Part shown: piece by piece, positions 39,006-51,127 of the stretch | How the letters are laid out: the number at the start of each line of letters is the position of its first letter | Numbering within the stretch: position 1 is the first letter of the stretch | NCBI GenBank assembly: GCA_958496175.1 | Contig: OY292274.1 | Span: forward strand, 32,465,482 to 32,529,481 | Length of the DNA stretch: 64,000 bases | From: Sisyra terminalis | Taxonomy: Eukaryota > Arthropoda > Insecta > Neuroptera > Sisyridae | Reading direction: 5' to 3' | Position numbers and translations under genes: made by a program | Notes under the pieces: generated by a model | What the model saw: only the letters and a program-made list of their open reading frames with translations | Told to the model about the DNA's origin: nothing | Databases searched by the model: none

Positions 39006-40189
39006 AAGAAACATAAATATTCCATCCATTTTTTAATCCAGATTTCCTAAAAAAAATCTCCAGTTCAGAAAGAAATGGATATACATACCTACCTATCTAT
39101 ATTTCCAAGCATTTCGCATACAACGCAAAAACTAAATGTAAGAATGGCGAGGAAATTTTAGATGCAACGGATCATATTTATACCTCGTTAAAAGATTCAA
39201 AACACATTTCTCAACATCTCTCAAATCAAAATAATACCTATGTACAACTTTTCCATAAATTTACATTTTAATTACTACTTGGTCGTTTATTCTTCATCCT
39301 AAAGCTTTCAAAGTAAGTACTTAAATGTAGTGAATATTTTTCATAAAAAAATTACTGTGGAAGCTAATTAAATGTATGTAACCTTTGGAGGTTCCGTTGC
39401 AGAAAAATCAAGCGAGTACCAAGCTATTTTCTTGATACTTAGATAACGTGATCATAATTTTTTTGCTTCAAAACGGGACACTTGTAAATTTTAATACGAA
39501 AACTGGAAAAAAATATTATAACTTTGCGTAAAATGACAACACTAGAAATATAGTAAAACTCAGTGCTTTTTTATTAGAAAAAAAAATGAACGGAACAATT
39601 AAGATAATAATATGTGTGGTCTATTTATTGCCGATTCCCGCAGTTGTGGCAGCGACAACTAGCTAAAATTTGTAGATACTTATTTTTGTATGATCTTTAT
39701 CCATGTACTATAGGTTTATAGCCTATAGGTTTTACACTATAGGTATATGTATATGTATACGGTATACAGTGTACAGTATACCTGCATAATGATTTTGGTT
39801 GTGATGGATTAATATCTATCACAGGTGACTTTTAACTGTTAACTGTTTGTTGAAAAACTTTTGATTGTTTTAAGTCATAATTAAGACTGACTTTATTGAA
39901 CTTGAGCTGATTGATTTATGGATTATTTGGTTCACGGTACGTATATCTACCGTAGGTATACACAGTAGACATACTCTTTTTAGATATTTATAAATATTTT
40001 TTGAAAATGAATTGATCATTACATACAACTATTTTATTCTAAGCAACAGTTTACTAAATGTATCTTTTTAAAGTCGACAAAATACTGCTTTTAAGTATGA
40101 TTATGTTTTTGTAAAAGAAATAAGAAATATAAAAATTTTAATATACCACTACAAATAGCAAATCTAAAAAGAAAATATAATCTACATCT

Positions 40190-40420
40190 ACGTTACGCAG
40201 ACGAAGTCGCGGGAATAAGTACGGGTGGCAACCCTAGACACAACTAATAAATTGTAACAATTGGCAATTGAATGAAATCAAAATGACATATGAAACCATA
40301 ACACCCATCAATTAATTCAAATTTAATGCTTGTATTTCACTCACACGTTTGTGTTTACAACCTTTGTTCTCTGTATTTTCCGACATGCATCATATTATAT
40401 ATGTTTGCCTATTACTATAT
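40190..40420 (-). repeat. Dispersed repeat family R3, minus-strand copy
   Basis: On the minus strand: AAACACAAACGTGTGAGTG, ATGGTTTCATATGTCATTTTG, CAATTGCCAATTGTTACAA, then GGTTGCCACCCGTAC and CCCGCGACTTCGTCTGCG. The final GC-rich words are typical of arthropod RTE-like or Helitron-like tails; the class is not settled. Confidence 0.45.
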
Positions 40421-40853
40421 TGATTATGAATATCCGATCTTCAAATAAAGAAGTATATTAACTTTGTAATTATTACTTAACTTTGAATTATAAAAATATT
40501 TCCAATTTTTTATGAAAATCAAAGAGGTATATTAGTTCTTCTATTTTTTGTATGAATTTTACCACTTATCTCGGTTTTTAGATTTTGTAGATGAATAGTT
40601 TACATACTCGTACAGGGTGGTATTATGATAGGCCGGGGAAAATGTGTTAATGCACGAAAAAAGAATGTGAAACTTAATTGATTTGCTAGATTCTTAAAGC
40701 TTTTTTAAGCTTTAAAAGCTTTATTAAATAGTTAATTTGAACTACTTTAAGAAAACTCTTCTAGTCGAGCTTAGGTACAAACTACGATCACGGACTTTTT
40801 CACACGTTACTAGAAAATAATTTTGGGTGCTGTAGGCTATATTTCATAAACTA

Positions 40854-41798
40854 TAGAGTCATTCGGGGTAATCGTGCGCAGTGGGTAAGTGTGCGCATCC
40901 CGTTAATACTGAAAGATTGGAAGGATAAGTCGCATTATGTGTAGTTGATTGAAAGGTACGGTAACGAGAAACTCATTAATCTACAAGATCACGGCATGAT
41001 GTTATTAATTTCTTTTTAAACAATAATTATTAAAATTCGGCACTGTAACTATAACTTTTGTCATCACGGCAAAGACTCTCATATCGTACTGACTACACTC
41101 ACCAAGATAAATCTCTTTTTTTTCATGTTAGTAAGTTATTCAAGTTTTCTGTTTTTCATATAATTTAAGGATATATTTAGTATGAGCAAAGTTATAAGAG
41201 TATATACCAAAAATCTAGGCATGGGGTAAGTATGCGCGGGTAAGTTGACGCAGAACATAAATATGTTAACATTACCATCACATAGCAATCACAACTTATG
41301 ATCATTGAACAGATTTTTTTTCAGTCTTCTGAAAACTAAATTCTGTTGCATGCGATAAATTCATGTTATAGTACCCTGGAAAGACTATTACACAATATAA
41401 TGTAACTCGGTTATTCAACGAAGCTTGATAAAAGGTCGCCACATTAAGAAAGGCTGAATTTGGGTTTAATTTCGTAATTTTTAGTAAACTTATTTTATAT
41501 GCTTTTATATTTATAATTCCATACCTAAGCATTATAACTATAAAAAAATGCGTACATTTACCCGAACAATAGCGCATACTTACCCACAAGTCGGATCAAG
41601 TGTGTGCATTTGGAATCATTCTAAATAACTTTTTTTATTTTTTAAGTGGTTTTATGTGTTTTTCCTTAACTTAATTGTTACTCCAAAAAATGCTTTATCA
41701 TATACAGGGTTTCTTTTTTCTTTTTTCTTATTCCTTATTGTTTAATTTTCACTCCGGTTTATATCCTTAAGTGCGCACACTTGACCCGAATGACTCTA
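40854..41798. mobile_element. TIR element with TA target site, pogo-like
   Basis: Left end TAGAGTCATTCGGGGTAATC and right end, inverted, TAGAGTCATTCGGGTCAAGT. Assigning TA as the target duplication leaves GAGTCATTCGG termini. The word GGGTAAGTRTGCGC or its complement recurs at 40882, 41224, 41572 and near the right end, giving an array of subterminal repeats. About 945 bp, no transposase; the open frame at 41302-41589 is not recognisable. The pogo-like label is inferred from TA sites and repeat style. Confidence 0.55.
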
Positions 41799-44586
41799 CT
41801 GCTAGCTATTGTGAGAAGTAATTAATATATTATATGTAGATATGTGTATGTGTATTGTATGAGATACAGTAATTTTGTAAAGTTGTAAAAAATTTTGTAA
41901 TATTTTCCCGATAAAGTATTTTAAGCTCAACGTATTTATAGAAGGGTGATCATAAACGTGCTGATTATATTGGGCGCTGCTATATTTAATTGTAATTATC
42001 CTCTGGAAATCGGGAACTATTTTATTTATTAGATTACAGAAATCATTTTATTTTTAATTTATGCTTCCGAGTGACACTTTTTGGTTTAAATGAGGAGTTT
42101 TTCTCAATACTTACTTTAATAGAAAAGATACAAAAGATCTTGCACGGATTAGTTAATATATTTTAAAAAATCTTGTTATCTATTATATAAGGAAAATAGT
42201 TACTCTGAAATTTAATCTATCATCATATAAACATAATGTATAATTTATACTTCTCCATTTTGATTGCAAAATATAATTTTGCAATGTAATAAATCCTAAT
42301 AAAAATCCAACGTTAGTGTAAAGTGAAATAATAAATTGTGAACACATTATGTTAGGGAAAAAGTATACTTGAACTAGTACTCAATACTCCTACAAATAAG
42401 AGGGTAGAATAACGAGCATTGTGAAAGCGTATCGTTTGGCCCTTCTTTCAGCTATAACTCGAATTCACAATATGGAATCATTATTACATGCATGTATGAA
42501 TATTCCTAGCAATATACGTCACGCCATTAGTGAAATTTAAAAAATAATAGATTGATAATGTAAAAGTAGTGCTGATTAAGATGATAAAAACTATATTAAA
42601 AACAAATGCAATTATGAAAAGTGTCCTTAATAGTTTAGTCATTAGACGATGAGCCAAAACTGAAACATTATGTAACACGTAATGAAAGTTAAAGATGATA
42701 TTAATAAACGTAGCAATAATAACTTTCAAGTATTATTAAATATTAGTTCGTCGACTACAGAATACGCATTAACCATACTAATAAATTAAGAACATGTATT
42801 TTCTTTTGCACTTCAAATTATCCAAAGTGAAGTTAAAAACCGTATATTGAATTTATGAAAAAAATAACAATTAAACAATAAGATGGAACCAATTAAAAAG
42901 TAGACTAAACAAATTATTGAGCAATTATATGCAAAGCAATTAGATATATTTAAAATTTAAATATTATTGTTATTATAATTTAGTTCTATTTAACTTAACC
43001 ATTGCATTTCTTCTTATGAAATAGTTCTTTGCACTTTGATGAACGCACTATTAGAGCAATTGCACTAACTCTTAAAGCGATCTCACTAATTGCATTTAAT
43101 CGAAGCAATTAGCAAAACCAAAAGCCACTAAAACCACATACGCTAGTAAGTCGTAGAATTCTATCCAGAGTGTTGTAATTAAAAAGAGATTTAGATGTGG
43201 AAGTCTGCAGTGGTTTATATTTTTATTAATACCCAGAATTTCAGATATTAATATAAATTTCTATAAAAATATATATACTTCTTATTAACTATAAAAAACG
43301 GTTACATTAATTGTTTTCATTCGTTGAGAAATTTTTCATTTTCTGTAACCCACTTTCCTGTTAAAATGACAGAGAAACGAAGTCGTAGGTTTTTGTTTCG
43401 TATATTATTTCAATATGAATGGATAACACATTGCACATAATAGTTTCGCTCAAGTTCTAACACATTCCAACACATTTTTCATTCTAAATGGTAGAAAATA
43501 GTTTACTAAATTAAATTGTTTGGAAGTGAAATAACTCGCATTATTTCGTTTGAAATATTCTAATTTTTTCTTCATAACTTATATTTAAGTATTTTAATAC
43601 AAATTACTTTTTGCAACGAAATGTATTGTTCTTGGTTTTGATTTTTTCAAAGTAACATACAACAGTATGTTATTTAAATTATAGAAAGAGAGTATATGTA
43701 AATTGATAGATAATATATATAACATACTGATGTTTCAAATGGATATTAAATTGTAAATTTTCAAAGTTTTATTTTATTAAATGTTATTATATCAATATTT
43801 TTTTCTATACTGGTTTAACACACAGTGTAGCATTTCATTAATTGTCGACCATCATTCGCAGAAAAATAAAATAAAACTAGTTAGATAAATAAGTTCCTTA
43901 TAGCCATGGGCTGCGGCACATATGAACAAGATGTATCAGCTCCCTTTCCATTCCTTTTCTAGAAAACAGGAACCTTTAAGTTTCAATGAAAATCATAAAA
44001 AAAATTCGGGTCTGCCAAATAAAAACCGGATATAGTTGTTTTTTTTTTAATTTTATATCAATTATGTTTGGTAAACCATAATTATGTGACTGTATTGAAA
44101 AAAAAATCAAGTCTAAAAAAATTTGTCCCTTCTTCGAAAAATGTGCTATTTTACCAACTAGGAAATTGACATCGTTGTCTATGATTTTAGTGAGGAAAAT
44201 TTGGTTTTAATAACCAGATTCATTTTAATTAGGTATAATTAGGTGATATAAAATATGACAAACGTAATGGTGGAATTATTAAAATAGTATATTACTCCTT
44301 TTCTTGTAGATAAAAGTTATTTGTTATATCCAAACTATACTTTTATATAGACGCGAGTAATGCAGATTTAGTTGCGTATGACCACACCGAAGAGCAACGT
44401 TTGGTAAATCTATTAGTGTTTCTGCTGTTTTAACAATGGCTTCAAAGCGATCAAATTACAACAGAAAAAATATCGTCTGTTTTTAATATATACTACCAGT
44501 TTACATCAGAAGTTGACAACTTTTTTCCTCACTGGGCCAATTTTAAATATTCGAAAGACGTTGCGGGTCAGAATAGATTGAATGAT

Positions 44587-44640
44587 TTAACCCTTGCGTT
44601 ACCAGCGGGCACATCATATACCCCACAAAATTGTTCGTGA
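44587..44640 (+). mobile_element. piggyBac-like terminus
   Basis: TTAA then CCCTTGCGTTACCAGCGGG and ACCCCACAAAATT. No matching right end with TTAA was found nearby, so this is a solitary end. Confidence 0.4.
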
Positions 44641-44719
44641 AAAACAATGAAAATTCAAGCGTATGAGAGATATCCTGGACAGAAAATAAAGCACTATCAA
44701 AAATTATTTAGAATTATTT

Positions 44720-44840
44720 AAAAGTGGTCGCTCCGAAACTAGAAGTTGCTGAGTTAGAATCAATCGTTTTTGAACATTTCTCAGTTTATAGATTTTTATT
44801 AACTATGATCATTGGTCATTTAAGACTTGTTTGTAATTGT
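44720..44840 (+). mobile_element. tRNA-derived SINE, degraded copy
   Basis: Contains GTGGTCGCTCCGAAACTAG and TTCTCAGTTTATAGATTTTT followed by the family's 3' body in weakened form. The A-box is truncated. Confidence 0.45.
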
Positions 44841-46383
44841 TGACTTGTTGTAAATGTTTAACAGAGATTTTAATAAAACCATTATGAATCTACTAATAAA
44901 TGGGTACGAGATTATTTCCATATGTAAACATTATACATACTACATTATTTATTTAAAACTAGCAGATAATTTTTAATCTTTTATTTATAATTTGATTTTT
45001 CCTTCTTCAATTTATGGATCATATTCAAACATGTATACATTTTAGCCTACATATACACAAACTGAGTACTGTATCGTCTTTTCCTGCCAAATTTTAATTT
45101 AGCTTTATTTGTTTAGCTTGTCAAGGAATTTTATAAATATAACCTTACAGATTTGAAACCATTAGGTTATTTGTGTTTGTTTTTAATTATGTACCTAATA
45201 CAACGAAGTCAGATTTTCGGACCTAAAGCTAATTCCATTTATTTGTGCGACTTGGCATTTAAAAATTATTAAGTACCATTTTTCAAATACTAAATATCTA
45301 TTTCGAATACTTATATTCGTAAATAAATAAAAAATCTCCAGGAATTTTTAAATTTGAGGCACAAAGTAAATAGCAAAATGGATGAAATTTGCAAATAAAT
45401 TAAGGAATTAGAAAAAGTGTATAGTTGTAAAAAACAAAGACAATAATTAAAGACTTGAAACGTAAATTTTAATTTTGAAAACACTGATATTCCTAAAATT
45501 TTGTATTTTTTCTGCTTTTAATTGATAGAAAATTGTAAATATTTTGGATAATGGACAAAATTAGATAAAAACTGACATTATTTAAACACAATTATCTATT
45601 TTCCCCAAAAGCCAAAGCCATAATTAAAAAACGTAAGAATATAGAACCTTATGGTAGATCTAGCGCAAATTTAAAATAAGTAATCGTAACTATAACACAC
45701 ATATGAATATTTAAAAAAATTGGAATTTTCAACAATAGAATGATAAAATAAACTTTGCCTAAGCTTACTACTAAGTGTTACCCCTTACATTCTGGTACCT
45801 TTTCTATTAATAGCATCTTTTACACTTTACCAATTAATTTTATTAGCATATTTTTCCATAATCTTATTTTCATTAAATAAAACATTAAGTCATGTCTTAA
45901 TCAAACCTAGACAAAACACTTTTTCTTCTCTAAACCTTTCCGCTTGTACTTTTTAAGCAGAAATAACTCAACGATTCAGTTGTATAGAAAAACAAAAATG
46001 ATAAAAAATAAGAATACTTATTTATAATAAATAATACAAATATAATTAATCAAACATATTTACGATAGTTTAAAATTTGGACGTTATATTGTCGGCTTAA
46101 AGAAAGTGAATACGAGTATACCAATTTGGCGACAATACATCCCCTAAGAGGTTTTACAATTTATAATCAGTACTTTCAGAAAATATCATTTAAGAATATT
46201 TCCCGATGCGTAAGATACGTAATCTCAAAATATTAGTTCATTACTTTCTGCAACGTGCAAATTAATTATTTATTTTAATACTTGTACATTTTCTTTATGG
46301 TTGCTAGTGATTAAGATATTCACTAACGAAATAGTATATTACAAATAATATAATCTAAATGCTTCAAAGATTTAAAATAACCC

Positions 46384-46463
46384 TGTTAAAAAAGGCATTT
46401 TGAAATCATTCCATTTAAAATGCTTTTAATACATTTAAACGAATTTAAATGCCTTTTTTAACA
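46384..46463. repeat. Short inverted-repeat element, 17-bp perfect arms
   Basis: TGTTAAAAAAGGCATTT (46384-46400) and its exact complement (46447-46463) enclose 46 bp that itself contains half-palindromes of AAATGCCTTT type. Confidence 0.6.
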
Positions 46464-47358
46464 AAGAACCCTTCTTAGGTATTTGAACAGCAAAATCGCT
46501 AACAAATCAATCTGTTTAGTTCAATTTTTTTCATAAAATGGAGAAACTTATACAATATTCAAACAAGGCACATCTTGAGTAAATCTTCATTAACTTAAAT
46601 TTTGTTATACCCAGCTATGGTAAACAATCGGAAGTAATAAAAATTGGTATTCCGTGCATGTTTCAAATATTTTTCAGAAAGAATTATAAAATACATTGAA
46701 AAGAGAATGGTGCTCCACTACATATATATTTGTTAAATGTAACTTATATAATACTTACCAGTTAGATATAGTAAAACTGAAAATTGTTATATAAAAGAGA
46801 ATAGGTAATGAAATGTAAAAACTTTATTGCTCGAGATAATATTATTATCGCATTACTTAAAAATACATTTCATAGTAAATCATTTTCAAGTGATATAAGC
46901 ATGTTTTAAAAGAGTGTTTGTGACAAGCATGTAAATGTGTGAGGTATATTATGATAATATAGTATCTACCGATGAATTAACCCGGCGAATATACAGATAC
47001 CTTTCTATCAATACCGTCCGTTCTTCCTGGCTGCATGTGATACCAAGATTGCATAATTAATTAGATGTCAATCAATTTTTTCATTAAATAACTTTTTTAA
47101 ACAACCTTTTCTTATTTTAAATAAAATTTAATATTTTTCCAATAACAAAAAAAAAATCGTAAAAGTATGCAGTTGTAAGAATTCAAAGAAATTAATTTAA
47201 TATTATTAAGGATTGTTGCATTTTATAAAGTATACTTTAAATTAAACGATCTACATTCTTTTTCTAATTTCAAATTAATTATTTTAATGTCATACTTATT
47301 TGAAATATCTGTAACAGGCTTAATAAGTAAGTAAGTAGTAAGTAGGCATTTCACAAAC

Positions 47359-47485
47359 CTGAAATAATTCCGTCCATTTGTAAAAGAGCCGCTTCAAGCA
47401 TCTTACTGGCCTCTGATTGAGATGATACAGGTGACCCAGGTGATAATGCTCTATCAATTTCGAAAAATTCCTTTTTAGTTGTCAT
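47359..47485 (-). CDS. Liprin-beta, first coding exon (isoform A)
   Basis: Encodes 42 residues plus one base (phase 1) and ends at ATTTCAG|GTTTGT. The start is the only ATG that precedes the conserved block. The peptide begins MTTKKEFFEIDRAL, followed by a Ser/Pro stretch and then EASKMLEAALLQMDGIIS (residues 25-42). That block matches the conserved N-terminus of liprin-beta, where vertebrate proteins have a near-identical AALEQMDGII motif. Recognition rests on this motif plus phase agreement with exon 2. Exon 2 adds GATSSSP directly after the junction. The zinc-finger gene lies 3.6 kb upstream on the same strand. Confidence 0.85.
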
Positions 47486-47505
47486 TATAATACTACTTCC
47501 GGGTC
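47486..47505 (-). other. 5' UTR part of liprin-beta exon 1
   Basis: The exon starts after an AATTTTTAG acceptor at 47506, 20 nt before the ATG. A non-coding exon must therefore lie further upstream, probably between 47.5 and 51 kb. The frame is open through these 20 nt, so a longer N-terminus from an upstream exon cannot be excluded. Confidence 0.6.
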
Positions 47506-48227
47506 CTAAAAATTTTAAACGAGTAAATAAACATTAGTAGAGATATTGATCTTTAGGAAAAATACAATTAAGAATAAAAATATACTTACATAAAATTAAA
47601 GATATAGTTAAAACATTTTATAAAACTTAACACTAATAATTAATATAAAAATATTTTCAAAATTTGTTTTTCAATTTTTGACATTACACGAGTTTTGTGG
47701 ACATCCTGAATGAATGACGCATAGAGGTTAGGCATGTATTCCACCAGATGTCACTCGTAACAGCTGATGAAAGTAGGGAATTTTAAAAATGTGGAATTAA
47801 TTTAGAAGTAAAAAAAAAATAATATAACCAAAATAACATAACAACTAATTATATCGAAAATATTGTTGGAAATGACAAAAAAAAAAATCCTGTGAAAGTT
47901 TAAGCTTTTAATATTAATATTAAGAGGTTAATATTAATTATTAATATTAATATTTGCATCGCAAATTTCGATTTTCCATTTAAATAACATGGGAACAATA
48001 TTCTCTTGCACTTTGGAATTTTATAGCTCACGTTGGTGACAATATTTCGGAATGACCAAGGTATATTCTTGTAGAAAATTGAACGATCTACAAAAAAGGT
48101 CTCGTACAAGTTTTTGGTATATTTATTCCTTCAAAAGTTATTCAAGGTCAAAGTTGAACTAAAGAGAAATTTTAATATTTTTTCAATTTTTTGACGCAAT
48201 CATCAATTTTATGAGAAAATTTTATAG

Positions 48228-48488
48228 GACAGTTTTTGTAGAGCACTTTTTTTTCTATAACTCATCTCCATAAAAGTTTTTCATATTTTTCACAGGTCCT
48301 AAGTTATTTAATTAAAATAAAAAAAAAATAAGTTTTATGTTAAAAATATAATTCAGAGAATATTATTAATTTAAAACAATAAAATTACGAATATTTTCAG
48401 TTTAATGTAAATAACTTAGGACCTGTGAAAAATATCAAAAATTTTTATAGAGATAAGTTATAGAAAAAAGTGCTCTACAAAAAATGTC
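48228..48488. repeat. Foldback repeat, 82-bp arms
   Basis: Arms 48228-48310 and 48408-48488 pair along CACAGGTCCTAAGTTATTTA and TTTTTGTAGAGCACTTTTTT blocks with few mismatches; the spacer is about 97 bp. It lies between the zinc-finger gene and the first liprin-beta exon. Confidence 0.7.
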
Positions 48489-51016
48489 TACAAAAAGTTT
48501 AGTTATATAAAATATAGTTATTTGAAAATAGAATTAATGTTTATAAGGAACTAAATGTATATAAATAAAAACAATTTTTTTAAATGTATTTATTTATTCT
48601 AAAAATAAACCCTTTTACCATAACAATATTAATAATAGATGTTTTCAAAATAAATTATACCCTTTACTTAGAAGAATCACATAAAACCACGGTAAGGTAA
48701 TCTCAAGGAATCATATTTAAACAAAAAAATTAATATAAATCCTATAAGAAATTAAAAGTAATTATTTTGCCATATTAATTCCTAATTATTTTTTTTATTT
48801 TTTATGTTTTTTGATACATAATTTAGAATTATATTTAAAGTTTTAAAAAAGAATATGGATGGATTTTTTTCATGAAAAGCAAAAACGGCTTAAGGCACTG
48901 CTATCTATTTACATATTAGTACCTATTGCACAAGAATTTCGATAGTGTTAACAATTAAATGAAAAAAAATATATACGTAGTATAATAATAAAATATAAAA
49001 CATAGCCAATCTTCCATGAAAAAGAAATCTCTAACAATACTGGCATTAATTTTCTTGTCATTTCCTTCAATTTTTTTCATAAATAAATTAAATACTGTAC
49101 AATTGTAATCATGATTCATAAATTATAAAAACCCACAAGATATAAACAAATATAGAATAAATGGAATGTAATGTTACGGAATTGTATCTAAGGTTTTGGT
49201 TTTGTTATAAAATATTACAAATTCATTTCATACATTAGAAGGTATAATATAAAAGATTTTTTTTCCATTTTTAGTAAATAATAATACAGACGCCATAACT
49301 AATTTGGCCTATTATACAAATTAAACTATTAACAACGTTAGATAAATTAAGTTATACTTTGTATAACTTATATTAAAAAAAATGTAATTGTTAAAATATT
49401 CGTTGTCTTTTAGATGGTTTAAATTTTTCTATCATAATTTAATAAGGCCTCGATTCAGATACGAACAATTCCAAGGCAATATGCTACTTTGAAATCTATA
49501 TTGTAGCAAAATTAGTTTGTATAGTCTTATTTTATAAATATTTATTTAATATAATTTCAAAACCAAGTTGAGGTAAATCATTGGTCAAACATATTTTTTA
49601 AAGTATATTGCCATGATATTAAATATCTATAAACGATACTATTTCTTTTAAATTAATTTTATTAAACTCAACAATTCGTTAAATTATTTATTTATTTCTA
49701 TATATGACAACGAAACATTTTGAGGAAACTTGATTATCTCTTTTTTTTTGTAAATGCAAAAATATTTTTTAAATATACAACAATTTGGTTAACTACCAAA
49801 AGGTACTGTAGCTCTTGGAATGAAACTGGAAAAAAAACTTAAATTATTAACAAATATTTTTCAATTTCATCATTTCTCAATTTTATAAAAATAACAGACC
49901 GAGTCTTCGTCTCATCATTCTTTTTCAATTAATTTTCTAAAAATGAGAAGGAAATTTCAAAGTCTCATTTTAATTTTTAAGATCAATATTAAATGGAATA
50001 ATATTGTCTTGAGTAAGATTGTCCATGATTTAAGAACATAGGGAATGTACTCAAATTTCCTTCTTTTCAAAGTACATAACAACGAAATATAATCAATTTA
50101 CTATATTAATGAAAAAATAGTATTTGCCATATTAATGTTTGCAAACTATTAGCTATAATTATCATAAACGGAATTATAATTTAAGAATGTTTTAACAAAT
50201 GCCTAATTTGCGTATTCAAGCGCATTTAATTTATTAGTTATAATTATCCTTTTTGTGTAACTAAGTAATAATATATTATTTAAATATTTAATGTTCGAAA
50301 AATTCATATTCTAAAATTATATTATAATTTATTATATATTTAATTTAATTTTTAAATTGTATTTTTAATATGTATGTATATAACATTGTTGGACGGAATG
50401 TGTCAGGAGCATTTTGAAAATGCACACAGCTCAAATAACTTTCCTTATTAGCCCCAGTTTTTACATTTTTGTCAATAATTAAGGCTACGTCAAGTATTTA
50501 TCTCTTTCATTTTAAGTATATTGAACTTTATTAGTCAGGCACATTATTTGCACATATTGTAAAAATATAATATAGTGTCACTCATCATTTTGTTATCAAT
50601 TCATTACCTTTGATTTGAAAACATGTTTTACGTGCTTACAGGCAAGAATTTATTTTAATGTGTTCCCTGTTTACCAATGTTTTAGATAAAAAGAAAATTT
50701 TACAGCTATCATATAATTCAAATCAACTAATTGTATTAGACATACTCAATGTCAGCACCAATTTAGCTCTCCAATTATAACTTTGAAAGTATCTATGTTT
50801 TACTTTACTTTTTATTTCTATATCCAAATTAATTTATTAAATTTGAAATAATAGTACGCTTCAAAGTTGTGAAAATTTACAATACATTACATTCAAAAAA
50901 ATGTCACGAAATGTTCATTTTCACAAAGCACCACTTGTCAGTATTAGAAAGAAAATCATTCTTTTCTAAGATGCATTTGTACGCATATTTTCTAATTATA
51001 TGGAATAAATACGATA

Positions 51017-51022
51017 TTTATT
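51017..51022 (-). terminator. Candidate poly(A) signal AATAAA of zinc-finger gene
   Basis: AATAAA on the minus strand about 106 nt after the stop codon. In DNA this A+T rich, such hexamers occur by chance, so this is only the nearest plausible signal. Confidence 0.3.
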
Positions 51023-51127
51023 CCATATTAAACAATATTCTATCCAGCAAAGTAAATAATTATTTTAACATTTTGATTATGAATAGCGTAAAATGGGATT
51101 CCTTTTATCTAAAACATTTACTGATTG

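Larger units (their letters stand above)
41800..47350. other. Intronic DNA directly downstream of liprin-beta exon 1
   Basis: Holds the piggyBac-like end, a SINE fragment and the short inverted repeat at 46384. No exon-like composition is seen. The open frame at 42484-42729 is hydrophobic by-product. Confidence 0.6.
1..47505 (-). other. Liprin-beta gene, 5' portion (extends past the left edge)
   Basis: Extent of the gene as supported here: first exon at 47359-47505, exon 2 at 8027-8214, and a donor after exon 2 leading out of the window. Liprin-beta proteins (PPFIBP family) are cytoplasmic scaffold proteins with N-terminal coiled coils and three C-terminal SAM domains. They bind liprin-alpha and act at cell-matrix and synaptic sites. 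Only the N-terminal 105 or so residues are encoded in this window. The 39-kb first intron is filled with transposon fossils and contains two candidate alternative first exons. Confidence 0.8.
47510..51127. other. Region between the zinc-finger stop codon and liprin-beta exon 1
   Basis: Must contain the zinc-finger 3' UTR and, probably, the liprin-beta promoter and a non-coding exon. A slightly GC-richer patch at 47695-47770 (CCACCAGATGTCACTCG) is the only promoter-like segment. The foldback at 48228-48488 lies here. Open frames at 47900-48109 and 50869-51147 are not genes. Confidence 0.5.

Noticed and set aside
47695..47770. Definite liprin-beta promoter
   Set aside because: Slight GC enrichment only; the ACATCTGGTGG-type word there may equally belong to a repeat.
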